Program-made: the position numbers and the translations under genes
Shown: positions 1-8,966 of the stretch, one piece after another
Numbering within the stretch: position 1 is the stretch's first letter
Layout: each line of letters begins with the position of its first letter
Notes under the pieces: model-generated
The model's database searches: none
What the model was told of the DNA's origin: nothing
The model's input: only the letters and a program-made list of their open reading frames with translations
Source: Pseudomonadota bacterium
GTDB taxonomy: Bacteria > Pseudomonadota > Alphaproteobacteria > Sphingomonadales > Sphingomonadaceae
Length of the DNA stretch: 64,000 nt
NCBI GenBank assembly: GCA_020160755.1
Contig: JAIUPN010000004.1
Coordinates: 248,001-312,000, forward strand
Reading direction: 5' to 3'

Positions 1-141
1 GTTCGCGACTTCGACGGCAATCCCGACCGCGTGACCGAAATGGATGCGCTAATCGCCTATCTCCAGATGCTCGGCACGCTGGTCGATGTCGACAAGGCGG
101 CGCCGCAGGAACGCCCGTCCGAAACGGAGGCGGCACGATGA
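1..141 (+). CDS. ccoO: Cytochrome cbb3 oxidase subunit II, C-terminal end (partial)
   Basis: The first 46 codons are the end of the membrane-anchored monohaem cytochrome c subunit of the cbb3 terminal oxidase; the haem-binding part lies outside the window. The residues seen include an ALIAYLQMLGT segment typical of the last helix of CcoO cytochrome domains, followed by a short polar tail. Identification rests on this tail plus the unbroken ccoQ-ccoP-ccoG-ccoH-ccoI-ccoS order that follows. The stop overlaps the ccoQ start as ATGA, suggesting translational coupling. Confidence 0.88.
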   Translation, partial: VRDFDGNPDRVTEMDALIAYLQMLGTLVDVDKAAPQERPSETEAAR

Positions 142-296
142 CCTACAACGACCTCAGGCATTTTGCCGACAGTTGGGGGCTGCTCGCCATGACCCTGCTG
201 TTCCTCACCCTCATCGCCTGGCCGTTCCGGCCGAGCGCCCGCGCGCGCAACGACGAAGCCGCGAACATGATCTTCAAGGACGACGAGCATGGCTGA
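138..296 (+). CDS. ccoQ: Cbb3 oxidase small subunit CcoQ (52 aa)
   Basis: This is a 52-residue protein with one transmembrane helix (about residues 14-28, rich in Leu/Met/Phe) followed by a basic and acidic cytoplasmic tail, the normal architecture of CcoQ/FixQ. In the family it stabilises the cbb3 complex in the inner membrane. It starts on the ATG inside the ATGA overlap with ccoO and its stop overlaps the ccoP start by 8 bases. The call comes from size, topology and position between ccoO and ccoP; CcoQ sequences are poorly conserved. Confidence 0.85.
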   Translation: MTYNDLRHFADSWGLLAMTLLFLTLIAWPFRPSARARNDEAANMIFKDDEHG

Positions 297-1227
297 CCTG
301 AAACAGCGCATTGACGAAGCCACCGGCACGAGCACGGTCGGTCACGAATGGGACGGTATCGAGGAACTCGACACGCCGATGCCGCGCTGGTGGCTGTGGA
401 CCTTCTACGCCACGATCGTCTGGGGGCTGGCCTATGTCGTGCTCTATCCGGCATGGCCGCTCGTCAACAGCGCGACCGAGGGCGTGCTCGGCTGGTCGAG
501 CCGCGGCGACCTCGAAAAGGAAATGGCGGCCGATGCGAAACGCCGCGCGCCCACGGTGCGAGCCATAGCGGCGACCGCGATCGCCGACCTGCCGGCGAAG
601 CCCGAACTGATGCAGGCGGCGGTACAGGGCGGCGGCGCGGCATTTCGCGTCCATTGCGTCCAGTGCCATGGCGCGGGCGGCGCGGGAGTGAAGAATCTTT
701 ATCCCAGCCTGACCGACGACGACTGGTTGTGGGGTGGTGACCTTTCCGCCATCGAATATACGGTCACCCACGGCATCCGGAATCCCGACCACAAGGCGAC
801 ACGCACCAGCCTGATGCCCGCCTTTGGCCGCGACGGCATTCTCGATGCGGCGCAGATCGGCGATGTCGTCAGCTTCGTGCGCATGATCAGCGGCCAGGAA
901 AGGCCCGGCGCGTCGTCGGCGCGCGGCGCCACGCTGTTCGCGGACAATTGCGCGGTCTGCCACGGTGCGGGCGGCGAAGGTGGTCGCCAGTTCGGCGCGC
1001 CGAAGCTGACCGATGCCATCTGGCTCTATGGCGGCGATCGTGACAGCCTGACCGCGACGGTGAACCAGCCGCGCAACGGCGTGATGCCGCGCTGGAACAA
1101 CCGGCTCGACCCCGTGACGATCAAGATGCTGTCGGCCTATGTCTATTCGCTGGGCGGTGGCGAGAAGGGGCTTGCCCCGGCAAGCGGAGGAGCAGTTGAA
1201 GGACGGGGAGCCGTTGGCCAGCCCTGA
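289..1227 (+). CDS. ccoP: Cytochrome cbb3 oxidase dihaem subunit III
   Basis: This is the dihaem cytochrome c subunit that passes electrons from soluble or membrane cytochrome c to CcoO and on to the CcoN catalytic core. The N-terminal region (residues 1-30) carries the WDGIEELDTPMPRWW signature of CcoP, followed by one membrane helix (about 33-55). Two cytochrome c domains follow, with haem motifs CVQCH at 123-127 and CAVCH at 221-225; candidate axial methionines lie in LMPAFG and VMPRW. The length of 312 residues is normal. The gene overlaps ccoQ upstream, and the ccoG start is inside its last codons. Confidence 0.97.
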   Translation: MADLKQRIDEATGTSTVGHEWDGIEELDTPMPRWWLWTFYATIVWGLAYVVLYPAWPLVNSATEGVLGWSSRGDLEKEMAADAKRRAPTVRAIAATAIADLPAKPELMQAAVQGGGAAFRVHCVQCHGAGGAGVKNLYPSLTDDDWLWGGDLSAIEYTVTHGIRNPDHKATRTSLMPAFGRDGILDAAQIGDVVSFVRMISGQERPGASSARGATLFADNCAVCHGAGGEGGRQFGAPKLTDAIWLYGGDRDSLTATVNQPRNGVMPRWNNRLDPVTIKMLSAYVYSLGGGEKGLAPASGGAVEGRGAVGQP

Positions 1228-2671
1228 CGACCTCTCCGGCCAGCCTGCGCCGCTCTACGAAGCGCGGAAGGGCGTTTACCCGAAGGCGGTCAACGGTCCC
1301 TTCCGCCGCTTCAAATGGGCGATCATGGCGGTGACGCTCGCGATCTATTACGGGACGCCGTGGATCCGCTGGGATCGCGGCCCCTATGCGCCCGACCAGG
1401 CGGTGCTCGTCGACCTTGCGAACCGGCGCTTCTACATGTTCCAGATCGAAATCTGGCCGCATGAGTTTTACTATGTTGCCGGCCTTTTGATCATGGCGGG
1501 GATCGGGCTGTTCCTCGTCACCAGCGCGGTCGGTCGCGCCTGGTGCGGCTATGCCTGTCCGCAGACGGTGTGGACCGACCTGTTCCAGCATGTCGACCGG
1601 CTGGTCGACGGTGATCGCAATGCGCAGGTCCGGCTGGCCAAGGGGCCGTGGACGTTCGAGAAGATGGTAAAGCGCGGTCTCAAATATCTGATCTACCTCG
1701 CCATTGCCTTCTGGACCGGAGGCGCATGGATCATGTATTTCGCCGATGCGCCGACGCTGACGGTGGATTTCTGGACCGGGCAGGCGGCGCTTGTCGCCTA
1801 TGGCACGGTCGCTGTCCTCACCGCGACGACCTTCATCCTCGGCGGCTTCCTGCGCGAACAGGTGTGCGTCTATATGTGCCCCTGGCCGCGTATCCAGACC
1901 GCGATGATGGACGAAAAGTCGCTGCTGGTAACCTATAAGGACTGGCGCGGCGAACCGCGGGGCAGCGTCAAGAAGGCGCAGGCGCATCCGGGCGCATTCG
2001 GCGACTGCATCGATTGCAATCAGTGCGTCGCGGTCTGCCCGACGGGGATCGACATTCGCGAAGGTCCACAGATCGGCTGCATCACCTGCGCGCTCTGTAT
2101 CGACGCGTGCGACGGGGTGATGGCACAGGTCGGTCGCCCGCGCGGGCTGATCGATTATTGCACGCTCGACGATGCCGCGACCGAAAAGGTCGGCGGCACC
2201 GGGCAGCCGATCCGCAAGACGCTGACCCGGCCGCGCACCCTGATCTATTTCGGCGTGTGGATCGCGATCGGCGCGGCGATGCTCTTTTCGCTCGGGCAGC
2301 GTACGCGGCTCGACCTCGCCGTCCAGCATGAGCGCAGCCCGCTCTATGTCCAGCTGTCCGACGGGCATGTCCGTAACAATTACACGCTGAAGCTGCGCAA
2401 CATGGAAACGCGCCCGCGCCGCGTGGCGGTGACGGTCAGCGGGCTTCCGGGCGCGACGGTCTGGACCGAAGGCGGCACGCGCGAGGGCGCGGGGCAGGAG
2501 ATCAGGCTGATGCTCTCACCCGACAGCGTCGCGCGCCTCAAGCTCTTCATCGCGGCGCCGGGCGCGGGACCGGCGCGGCAGGACTTCACGATCAGCACGC
2601 GCGGGCTCGACGGCGATCCGCGCGGCGACAGCGATATCATCCAGTTCGACCGGCCGGAGGCAGGACAATGA
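1196..2671 (+). CDS. ccoG: Cbb3 oxidase assembly protein CcoG (FixG/RdxA), 4Fe-4S
   Basis: CcoG is a membrane iron-sulfur protein needed for cbb3 assembly and proposed to act as a cupric reductase in copper delivery to CcoN. The sequence has several membrane helices, cysteine motifs WCGYACPQ and CVYMCPW within the membrane domain, two ferredoxin-like motifs (CIDCNQCVAVCP and CITCALCIDACD), another helix and a C-terminal immunoglobulin-like domain. I place the start at TTG 1196 because GGAGG at 1186-1190 lies five bases upstream, giving 491 residues. An in-frame ATG at 1139 lies deeper inside ccoP, without a comparable ribosome-binding site. The end overlaps ccoH as ATGA. Confidence 0.95.
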   Translation: MKDGEPLASPDDLSGQPAPLYEARKGVYPKAVNGPFRRFKWAIMAVTLAIYYGTPWIRWDRGPYAPDQAVLVDLANRRFYMFQIEIWPHEFYYVAGLLIMAGIGLFLVTSAVGRAWCGYACPQTVWTDLFQHVDRLVDGDRNAQVRLAKGPWTFEKMVKRGLKYLIYLAIAFWTGGAWIMYFADAPTLTVDFWTGQAALVAYGTVAVLTATTFILGGFLREQVCVYMCPWPRIQTAMMDEKSLLVTYKDWRGEPRGSVKKAQAHPGAFGDCIDCNQCVAVCPTGIDIREGPQIGCITCALCIDACDGVMAQVGRPRGLIDYCTLDDAATEKVGGTGQPIRKTLTRPRTLIYFGVWIAIGAAMLFSLGQRTRLDLAVQHERSPLYVQLSDGHVRNNYTLKLRNMETRPRRVAVTVSGLPGATVWTEGGTREGAGQEIRLMLSPDSVARLKLFIAAPGAGPARQDFTISTRGLDGDPRGDSDIIQFDRPEAGQ

Positions 2672-3138
2672 CCGACAGGCGCAAACCCAGGGCTTTCACC
2701 GGCCGGCATATGACGGCGATCCTCGTCGCCTTCTTTGCGGTCGTGATCGCGGTCAATTTCACGATGGCGCGCTTCGCCATGTCGACCTTTGGCGGCAAGG
2801 TGGTCGAAAACAGCTATGTCGCGAGCCAGCATTATAACGAATGGCTGCGCCGCGCCGCCGCGCAGGACCGGCTCGGATGGGACGAGAGCGTCGGCCTCGA
2901 TTCCGCGCGGCACGTCCTGCTGACCGTCCGCAAGGACGGCCAGCCGCTCGCGGGTCTGGGCGTGTCGGCGACGGTCAATCACCCGGTTGGGCGCACCGCA
3001 CCCGCCGCGCTCCGTTTCGAGCCGGCGGCGGGCGGCGTGTTGCGCTCGGTCGAGCCGTTGGCGTTAGGGCGCTGGCGGCTCGACCTCATCGTCCGGCACG
3101 GCCCGGACGAAGCGCGTTACCGGAAGGATGTGAAATGA
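2668..3138 (+). CDS. ccoH: Cbb3 oxidase accessory protein CcoH (FixH family)
   Basis: This 156-residue protein has one N-terminal membrane helix (about residues 11-30) and a periplasmic domain. It contains the FixH hallmark region ENSYVASQHYNEWL just after the membrane segment. FixH/CcoH proteins bind the cbb3 complex during or after assembly; the exact reaction is not known. The gene starts on the ATG of an ATGA overlap with ccoG and ends in the same type of overlap with ccoI, so the operon appears translationally coupled throughout. Confidence 0.93.
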   Translation: MTDRRKPRAFTGRHMTAILVAFFAVVIAVNFTMARFAMSTFGGKVVENSYVASQHYNEWLRRAAAQDRLGWDESVGLDSARHVLLTVRKDGQPLAGLGVSATVNHPVGRTAPAALRFEPAAGGVLRSVEPLALGRWRLDLIVRHGPDEARYRKDVK

Positions 3139-5249
3139 GTGTCGCCGAATTGATCGAGCGCGACTTCGCGGTTCCCGATATCCGCTGCGCGGGGTGCATC
3201 GCCAAGCTCGAGCAGGGGCTGGTGCGCGACAAGCGCATCGCCGCCGCGCGCGTCAACTTCACCGAAAAGCGCGTGCATCTGTCGTACATGCCCGACACCG
3301 ACATGCCCGACCTGATCGGCGCCTTTTCGAATCTGGGGTTCGAAGCGCACCCGATCGGTGACGGACCCGGCGAAGCCGATGCCGAGGCAGAGACGAGCCG
3401 TGAACTGCTGCGTGCGGTTGCGGTGTCGGGCTTTGCGATGATGAACATCATGCTGCTGTCGGTGTCGGTCTGGTCGGGCGCGACGGGGGCGACGCGCGAC
3501 CTGTTCCACTGGCTGTCGGCGGCGATCGCCCTGCCGACCGTCGCTTATGCCGGCCGCCCCTTTTTCCGGTCGGCGTGGCGCGCGCTGCGCCACGGCGGGA
3601 CCAATATGGATGTGCCGATCAGCATCGGCGTCGCGCTCGTTTGTGCCATCAGTCTCTACGAAACCGCGACCAGCGGCCCGCACGCCTATTTCGACGGCGC
3701 GGCGATGCTGCTTTTCTTCCTGCTTTGCGGCCGCTGGCTCGACAGCGTGATGCGCGACCGCGCGCGCGGCGGCGTGACCGCGCTGCTGCGCAATATGGGA
3801 ACGGGCGCGATGGTCGTCGGGGGCGACGGTCGCACCCGCTGGGTCGATGCGACCGCGCTGGAACCGGCCATGACGATGCTGGTCGCGGCCGGCGAACGGC
3901 TCGCCGCGGACGGGGTCGTCGTCGGCGGCGAGAGCCAGATCGACCTGTCGCTGCTCACCGGTGAAAGCGCGCCGCAACGCGTCCACCCCGATGACCGCGT
4001 CCATGCCGGAACGCTCAATCTAGACGCGCCGATCCGCGTGCGCGTGACAGCGGCGGGCGCCGACACCGCGATCGCCGACATCGCGCGGCTGATGGGAGAG
4101 GCGGCGCAGGGCAAGTCGCGCTATGTCCGCATCGCCGACCGCGCCGCGCGGCTCTACGCGCCCGCGGTGCATTGCCTTGCGCTGATGGCGTTCGCGGGCT
4201 GGATGATCGCCGGGGCGGGGTGGCATCACAGCCTGCTGATCGCGGCAGCCGTGCTGATCATCACCTGTCCGTGCGCGCTCGGACTCGCCGTGCCGGCGGC
4301 ACAGATCGTCGCGGCGGGCGAACTGATGCGCGCGGGGGTGCTGATCAAGGATGGATCGGCGCTCGAACGGCTCGCCGAAGTCGACCGCGCGTTCGTCGAC
4401 AAGACAGGGACGCTGACGTTGGGGCGTCCCGAAGCGATCGACCTCGATTGGCTCGACAATGGCGTAAAGCCGCTGGCGCTCGCGTTGGCGCAGGCCAGCC
4501 GCCACCCGCTCAGCGAGGCGTTGACCCGCGGGTTGCAGGCGCTCGATGTCCGGCCCGCCGAAGTGACTTCGGTTCGCGAGACGCCGGGTTTCGGTGTCGA
4601 GGCGCGGTGCGCGGGCGTCGTCATCACACTGGGCCGGCCGCAGCGCGCCGGTCTTGGCGATGCGCTCGCGACCGAGCTGACGGTCGATGGCCGGCCGATC
4701 GCTACGATCCGTTTCGCCGACCGGCTGCGCCCCGACGCCGCCGAAGCGATCCACGCTCTGCGCGGCGAGGGCATTGACGCCATGATATTGTCGGGCGACC
4801 GCGCCGACGCGGTCGCGCCGGTTGCACGCGAACTCGGACTGACGGCGCAGACGGGGATGAGCCCGCAGCAAAAGCTTGAGGCGATCGAACGGCAGTCCGC
4901 GCTGGGCCGCAAGGTGCTGATGATCGGCGACGGCCTCAACGACGGACCCGCGCTCGCCGCCGGCCATGCGTCGATGGCGCCGGGTTCGGCGAGCGACGTT
5001 GGCAAGAATGCCGCCGACTGCATCTTCCTCGGCGACCGGATGATGCCTGTGGTGCAGACGGTGCGGATGGCACGGCGGACACAGGCGATCGTGCGGCAGA
5101 ATTTCATCCTTGCGATCGGCTATAATATCGTCGCGGTGCCGCTCGCTTTCCTCGGTTTCGTGACTCCGCTTGTTGCGGCGATCGCGATGTCGGGGTCGTC
5201 GCTGATCGTCGTCGGCAACGCGCTGCGCCTGAAAAGGGCGATCCGGTGA
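3135..5249 (+). CDS. ccoI: Copper-exporting P1B-type ATPase CcoI (FixI)
   Basis: This is a heavy-metal P-type ATPase that moves copper across the inner membrane for cbb3 assembly. From the ATG at 3135 it is 704 residues. It has an N-terminal metal-binding domain with CAGC at 18-21, the actuator motif TGES, the intramembrane metal site CPC at 378-380, the phosphorylation motif DKTGTLT starting at 422, the HP locus in the ATP-binding domain (SRHPLSEAL), and GDGLNDG at 598-604. The reading frame is open further upstream, but that part overlaps ccoH; the ATGA junction and the family N-terminus fix the start. Confidence 0.96.
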   Translation: MSVAELIERDFAVPDIRCAGCIAKLEQGLVRDKRIAAARVNFTEKRVHLSYMPDTDMPDLIGAFSNLGFEAHPIGDGPGEADAEAETSRELLRAVAVSGFAMMNIMLLSVSVWSGATGATRDLFHWLSAAIALPTVAYAGRPFFRSAWRALRHGGTNMDVPISIGVALVCAISLYETATSGPHAYFDGAAMLLFFLLCGRWLDSVMRDRARGGVTALLRNMGTGAMVVGGDGRTRWVDATALEPAMTMLVAAGERLAADGVVVGGESQIDLSLLTGESAPQRVHPDDRVHAGTLNLDAPIRVRVTAAGADTAIADIARLMGEAAQGKSRYVRIADRAARLYAPAVHCLALMAFAGWMIAGAGWHHSLLIAAAVLIITCPCALGLAVPAAQIVAAGELMRAGVLIKDGSALERLAEVDRAFVDKTGTLTLGRPEAIDLDWLDNGVKPLALALAQASRHPLSEALTRGLQALDVRPAEVTSVRETPGFGVEARCAGVVITLGRPQRAGLGDALATELTVDGRPIATIRFADRLRPDAAEAIHALRGEGIDAMILSGDRADAVAPVARELGLTAQTGMSPQQKLEAIERQSALGRKVLMIGDGLNDGPALAAGHASMAPGSASDVGKNAADCIFLGDRMMPVVQTVRMARRTQAIVRQNFILAIGYNIVAVPLAFLGFVTPLVAAIAMSGSSLIVVGNALRLKRAIR

Positions 5250-5404
5250 ACGGGCTGATCTTCCTGATCCCGATCGCACTCGGGCTTGGCCTGCTCGGCC
5301 TCGCGGCCTTTTTCTGGTCGCTCCGCAGGGGACAGTTCGACGATCTCGACGGTGCCGCGCTGCGCATCTTTGTCGAAGAAGAAGAAGAAGGTGGAAAGCC
5401 ATGA
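5246..5404 (+). CDS. ccoS: Cbb3 oxidase maturation protein CcoS (52 aa)
   Basis: This is a 52-residue, single-helix inner-membrane protein with the CcoS pattern: an N-terminal hydrophobic segment, FFWSLRRGQFDDLDG, and an acidic tail with five consecutive glutamates. CcoS is required for insertion of haem and copper into CcoN in characterised systems. It starts with GTG overlapping the ccoI stop (GTGA) and ends in an ATGA overlap with the next small gene. The motif and position make the call secure despite the small size. Confidence 0.95.
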   Translation: MNGLIFLIPIALGLGLLGLAAFFWSLRRGQFDDLDGAALRIFVEEEEEGGKP

Positions 5405-5631
5405 TTGCGTCCCGGTTCCTTGTCGCGATGGGTACGCTGGCGCTGATGCAGCCGCCGATCGCTGTTGAGGCGCGGGTGCTGACGCTCCCGTCCTGTGGCG
5501 GCGCGACGCATCGGACGATGGTCCCGGGCGATCCCGTCGATCCCGCGCAGCGCCGCGATTGCGCAAAGGCATGCCATGCGGTCACCGACCGGCGCGGTAA
5601 ATCGGGCGGGGTCAAAAAGGATTGCTGCTGA
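5401..5631 (+). CDS. Small exported Cys-rich protein, unknown function
   Basis: This is a 76-residue protein that I do not recognise. It begins with a hydrophobic segment ending near VEA, consistent with a signal peptide or anchor, followed by a basic, Cys-containing region with a single Cys in LPSCGG, then CAKACH, and a C-terminal CC. Five cysteines in a short exported region could bind metal or form disulfides. It is coupled to ccoS by an ATGA overlap and is the last gene of the cco run before the FNR-type box. A role in cbb3 maturation or copper handling is inference from position only. Confidence 0.6.
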   Translation: MIASRFLVAMGTLALMQPPIAVEARVLTLPSCGGATHRTMVPGDPVDPAQRRDCAKACHAVTDRRGKSGGVKKDCC

Positions 5632-5640
5632 CCCCGGACG

Positions 5641-5654
5641 TTGATCCCGGTCAA
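5641..5654. promoter_or_regulatory. FNR/FixK-type anaerobox upstream of hemN
   Basis: TTGATCCCGGTCAA matches the FNR-family half-site arrangement (TTGAT, four bases, ATCAA) with one mismatch. It lies 10 bases after the small Cys-rich gene and 36 bases before the hemN start. hemN and cco genes are classical FNR/FnrL targets, so control by oxygen is likely. Confidence 0.75.
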
Positions 5655-5689
5655 TGTTGTTGGCGGATCGCGGAAGTAGGACGCTCCTC

Positions 5690-6994
5690 ATGTGGTCCTA
5701 TCATCCCGATCTGCTCGCCCGGCCGGTGCCGCGCTACACCAGCTATCCCACCGCGATGGAGTTTACCGACGATGTCGGCGCGGATGCCTATGCGCGCGCG
5801 CTCGACGGGATCGAGGCGGCGACGCCGATCTCGCTCTATGTCCATATCCCCTTCTGCGAGCAAATCTGCTGGTATTGCGGTTGCAACACCGGCGCCGCCG
5901 GGCGCAAGCAGCGGCTCGCCGACTATCTGACGGCTTTGCGGGCGGAGATTGCGCTCGTTGCAAAGCGACTGGGCGGGCGGGGCAGGGTGCAGGGCATCGC
6001 GTTCGGCGGCGGCAGCCCCAATGCCATCGCACCGGTCGAACTGGTGCGCCTGCTCGACCGCATCCTGACCGTTTTCGACGCGCATCGGCCCGAGGTTTCG
6101 ATCGAACTCGACCCGCGCGGCTTTTCGTCCGAATGGGCGCTGGTGCTCGCGGCGGCACATGTCACGCGCGTCAGTCTGGGCGTCCAGACCTTTGCGCCGC
6201 ATGTCCAGCAGGCGATCGGACGGATACAGCCGCTGTCGCATATCGAACGGGTCGTTGCGGCGCTGCGCCTCCGCGACATCGACGCGATCAATTTCGACCT
6301 GATGTACGGACTGCCGGGGCAGACGCTCGCCGACCTCGACGCCACGCTCGACGAGACGATCCGCCTTGCGCCGAGCCGGATCGCGCTGTTCGGCTATGCC
6401 CATCTGCCCGACATGATCCCGCGCCAGCGGCGTATCGATGCCACCAATCTTCCCGACCAGCGGCTGCGCTTCGAACAGGCCGCACTCGGATACCGGCGCC
6501 TGACCGACGCCGGCTATGTTCCGGTGGGGTTCGACCATTTTGCGCGGCCCGACGATCCCCTCGCGATTGCGGCGCGCGAGGGGCGGGTGAATCGCAATTT
6601 TCAGGGCTTCACCAGCGACAGTGCCCCCGTCCTGCTGGGTTTCGGGTCCAGCGCGATCAGCCGGTTTCCCGATCTCATCGTCCAGAACGAGAAGCGCGCC
6701 GGTCCCTACCGCGACCTCGTGAACGACGGCCGCCTTGCGGCGGTGCGCGGGGTCGAGGTCCCCAAAGAGCAGCAGGCGAGGGCGGGGCATATCCGCGATA
6801 TTCTCTGTAACGGCCGCACCCATCTCGCACCCCGGAGCCGCGCGCTGGTTCAAAATGCCCTCAAGGACTATGAGCAGCGCGGGGTCATCGACTGGAGCGA
6901 CGGCGATCTTGTGATCCGCGACAGCGGACTGCCCTACGCCCGGCACGTCGCCGCGCAGTTCGACAGCCTGCGGGGGCGTATCGCGACTCTTTGA
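5690..6994 (+). CDS. hemN: Oxygen-independent coproporphyrinogen III dehydrogenase (radical SAM)
   Basis: This enzyme oxidatively decarboxylates coproporphyrinogen III to protoporphyrinogen IX without O2 in haem synthesis. From ATG 5690 it is 434 residues. It carries the family N-terminus PRYTSYPTA, the radical-SAM cluster motif C56-x3-C60-x2-C63 followed by GC, a GGGSPN SAM-binding stretch, and the C-terminal HemN domain. An ATG at 5654 is in frame but overlaps the anaerobox; the 5690 ATG has AGGA eight bases upstream and fits the family N-terminus. Co-location with the cbb3 operon fits microaerobic haem demand. Confidence 0.95.
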   Translation: MWSYHPDLLARPVPRYTSYPTAMEFTDDVGADAYARALDGIEAATPISLYVHIPFCEQICWYCGCNTGAAGRKQRLADYLTALRAEIALVAKRLGGRGRVQGIAFGGGSPNAIAPVELVRLLDRILTVFDAHRPEVSIELDPRGFSSEWALVLAAAHVTRVSLGVQTFAPHVQQAIGRIQPLSHIERVVAALRLRDIDAINFDLMYGLPGQTLADLDATLDETIRLAPSRIALFGYAHLPDMIPRQRRIDATNLPDQRLRFEQAALGYRRLTDAGYVPVGFDHFARPDDPLAIAAREGRVNRNFQGFTSDSAPVLLGFGSSAISRFPDLIVQNEKRAGPYRDLVNDGRLAAVRGVEVPKEQQARAGHIRDILCNGRTHLAPRSRALVQNALKDYEQRGVIDWSDGDLVIRDSGLPYARHVAAQFDSLRGRIATL

Positions 6995-7113
6995 CCGGCG
7001 ATGCGTTCGCGTCCCGTCGTCAGGGCGGGGCATAAACGGGCAAGCGAATTGCCCGGCGGGCGCGAAGTGCGATAGGGAAGGGGCCTCAATCCCGTAAAGG
7101 AGGCCATGGCCCT

Positions 7114-8097
7114 ATGCAGATCGCGATCGTCGGACTTGGGCGGATGGGCGGCAATATTGCACGGCGCCTCCTGCAGGCCGGTCATCAGGCCGTTGTTTTC
7201 GACCGGAACGAGGGCGCGGTCGCGGAACTGGTCGCGGCGGGTGCCGTCGGCGCTGCTTCGCTCGACGAACTGGTTGAACGGCTCGTGCCGCCGCGCGCGG
7301 TCTGGGTCATGCTGCCCGCCGGCGACCCGACCGAGGAGACGATCGGGCGCCTGTCGCTTCGCCTCGATGCCGGCGACGTCGTGATCGATGGCGGCAACAG
7401 CTTCTACAAGGACGATGTGCGCCGCGCGGCCGAGCTGCGGGCGCTCGGTATCGACTATGTCGATGTCGGCACGTCGGGCGGCATCTGGGGCGCGGAGCGC
7501 GGCTATTGCATGATGATCGGGGGCGAGGCGTCGGCGATCGATCGTCTCGATCCGATTTTCGACACGCTCGCCCCCGGATATGGAACGATCCCCCGGACGC
7601 CGGGACGCAGCCGGCCGGAATATGATGGCCGCGCGGAAAAGGGCTATATTCACGCGGGGCCGGCGGGGGCGGGGCATTTCGTCAAAATGGTCCACAACGG
7701 CATCGAATATGGGCTGATGGCGGCCTACGCCGAAGGGTTCGATATCCTGCGCGGTAAGAATGCCGAGCGGCTCCCGCCCGAAGAACGGTATGATCTCAAC
7801 CTCACCGACATCGCCGAAGTGTGGCGCCGGGGGTCGGTGATCTCCTCGTGGCTCCTCGACCTTTCGGCTGCGGCGCTCGCCGGGAACCCGGAACTTTCGC
7901 AATATAGCGGGAAGGTCAACGACAGCGGCGAAGGGCGATGGACGATCGACGCCGCGATGGAGGAGGCGGTACCCGCCTATGTCCTGTCTGCCGCGCTGCT
8001 CGCCCGTTTCCGCTCGCGCACCGATAACACATTCGGAGAAAAACTGCTGTCCGCCATGCGCGCGGGGTTCGGCGGGCACGTCGAGATTCCGCAATAG
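7114..8097 (+). CDS. gnd: 6-phosphogluconate dehydrogenase, decarboxylating, short form
   Basis: The protein oxidises and decarboxylates 6-phosphogluconate to ribulose 5-phosphate. It has an N-terminal Rossmann fold with [10 protein letters not shown] at about residues 7-16, the [11 protein letters not shown] region, the substrate loop [12 protein letters not shown], and the catalytic-region sequence [19 protein letters not shown], typical of the roughly 300-330-residue subfamily often specific for NAD+. At 327 residues it is full length for that subfamily, which lacks the long C-terminal domain of the 470-residue form. It is monocistronic; its stop is 21 bases from the convergent TetR gene. 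Confidence 0.93.
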   Translation: MQIAIVGLGRMGGNIARRLLQAGHQAVVFDRNEGAVAELVAAGAVGAASLDELVERLVPPRAVWVMLPAGDPTEETIGRLSLRLDAGDVVIDGGNSFYKDDVRRAAELRALGIDYVDVGTSGGIWGAERGYCMMIGGEASAIDRLDPIFDTLAPGYGTIPRTPGRSRPEYDGRAEKGYIHAGPAGAGHFVKMVHNGIEYGLMAAYAEGFDILRGKNAERLPPEERYDLNLTDIAEVWRRGSVISSWLLDLSAAALAGNPELSQYSGKVNDSGEGRWTIDAAMEEAVPAYVLSAALLARFRSRTDNTFGEKLLSAMRAGFGGHVEIPQ

Positions 8098-8118
8098 GTC
8101 GCGCGGCCCTGTTCCAAT

Positions 8119-8820
8119 CTAAAGCTGATCGATTTGCCGATGCAGGACGTCGGTGATGAGGCGCAATTCTGCTTCGCCGATTCCGGGCCAGTCCATCGCC
8201 CTCTGCGCAACGGCCCGTCGAGTGTGAAGGGAGGGGAGGCTCGATACGAGCAGGATTGCCTGCATGCGGGTTTCGGCTGAAACTGCGGGTTCGGACTTGA
8301 TCAGCGAGATCAGGCGCGAGTTCCGCTCGATGCCGGGTAGCCACAGGCGATCATAGAAAATCTCGAACGCCGGCCCGGGTTCGGCCAGTTCGCGGGCGAT
8401 GATTCCGTTGCCCAATATATAGGCGTCGCTGCCGAGGATCAGTTCCACCGACGCCGCCATCAAATATTTGAGCGTCTCGCGCGCCTCTTCCGGCCCGGAC
8501 GGTGTCTCGATGGTTTGCCGGGCTCTTGCGACGGCGTCGTGGGTCGATTGCCCATAGCGCGCCACAATCTCTTCGGCGCACGCGCGATACAGCCCTTCTT
8601 TGCTGCCGAAATAGTAGTTTAGCGGCGGAAGCGTCGTATTGGCCCTTTCGGCGATGCGGCGGGTCGTCGTGGATTTGAAGCCCGCCGCCCCGAACTCGAT
8701 CAGCGCCGCCTCCAATATGCGCTGGCGCGATTGGTCGCCCTTGCGCGACATGTTCGACACCGCGTCCCTGCCGGGCTGTGCAATGGGTCCTTCGACCGAA
8801 TCTCCCATCGTCATAATCAA
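8119..8820 (-). CDS. TetR/AcrR family transcriptional regulator
   Basis: This is a 233-residue DNA-binding repressor-type protein. The N-terminal helix-turn-helix (about residues 26-75) includes RQRILEAALIEFGAAGFKSTTTRRIAE and the NYYFGSKEGLY segment characteristic of TetR proteins. The C-terminal ligand domain is divergent, so the inducer cannot be named. It is divergent from the TonB receptor and sulfatase genes, with about 237 bases between, the usual arrangement for a local regulator. The first 24 residues are poorly conserved, and translation could begin at the internal Met before SRKGDQ. Confidence 0.9.
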   Translation of the reverse strand: MIMTMGDSVEGPIAQPGRDAVSNMSRKGDQSRQRILEAALIEFGAAGFKSTTTRRIAERANTTLPPLNYYFGSKEGLYRACAEEIVARYGQSTHDAVARARQTIETPSGPEEARETLKYLMAASVELILGSDAYILGNGIIARELAEPGPAFEIFYDRLWLPGIERNSRLISLIKSEPAVSAETRMQAILLVSSLPSLHTRRAVAQRAMDWPGIGEAELRLITDVLHRQIDQL

Positions 8821-8966
8821 CCTTCAAAGCTCTGCGTTGCAGCGAACCTGCCGTGCGTAAAGCAAATGCCTGCAGGTTGGCAAACATCCGATTTACGGCA
8901 GAATATCGGGCTTTCGACGGTCTCTGAGAAAATACTTAGAATACTATTGATTTTGCCCATCCTAAA

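Noticed and set aside
1121..2368. Long minus-strand open frame opposite ccoG
   Set aside because: Shadow of a well-supported gene; its translation has no family features.
4020..5654. Long open frame on the minus strand opposite ccoI
   Set aside because: It is antisense to a motif-complete ATPase, basic and low in recognisable sequence; GC-rich third positions open such frames by chance.
5654..5689. Upstream ATG 5654 as the hemN start
   Set aside because: It overlaps the FNR-type box and adds 12 residues not found at the family N-terminus; ATG 5690 has AGGA upstream.
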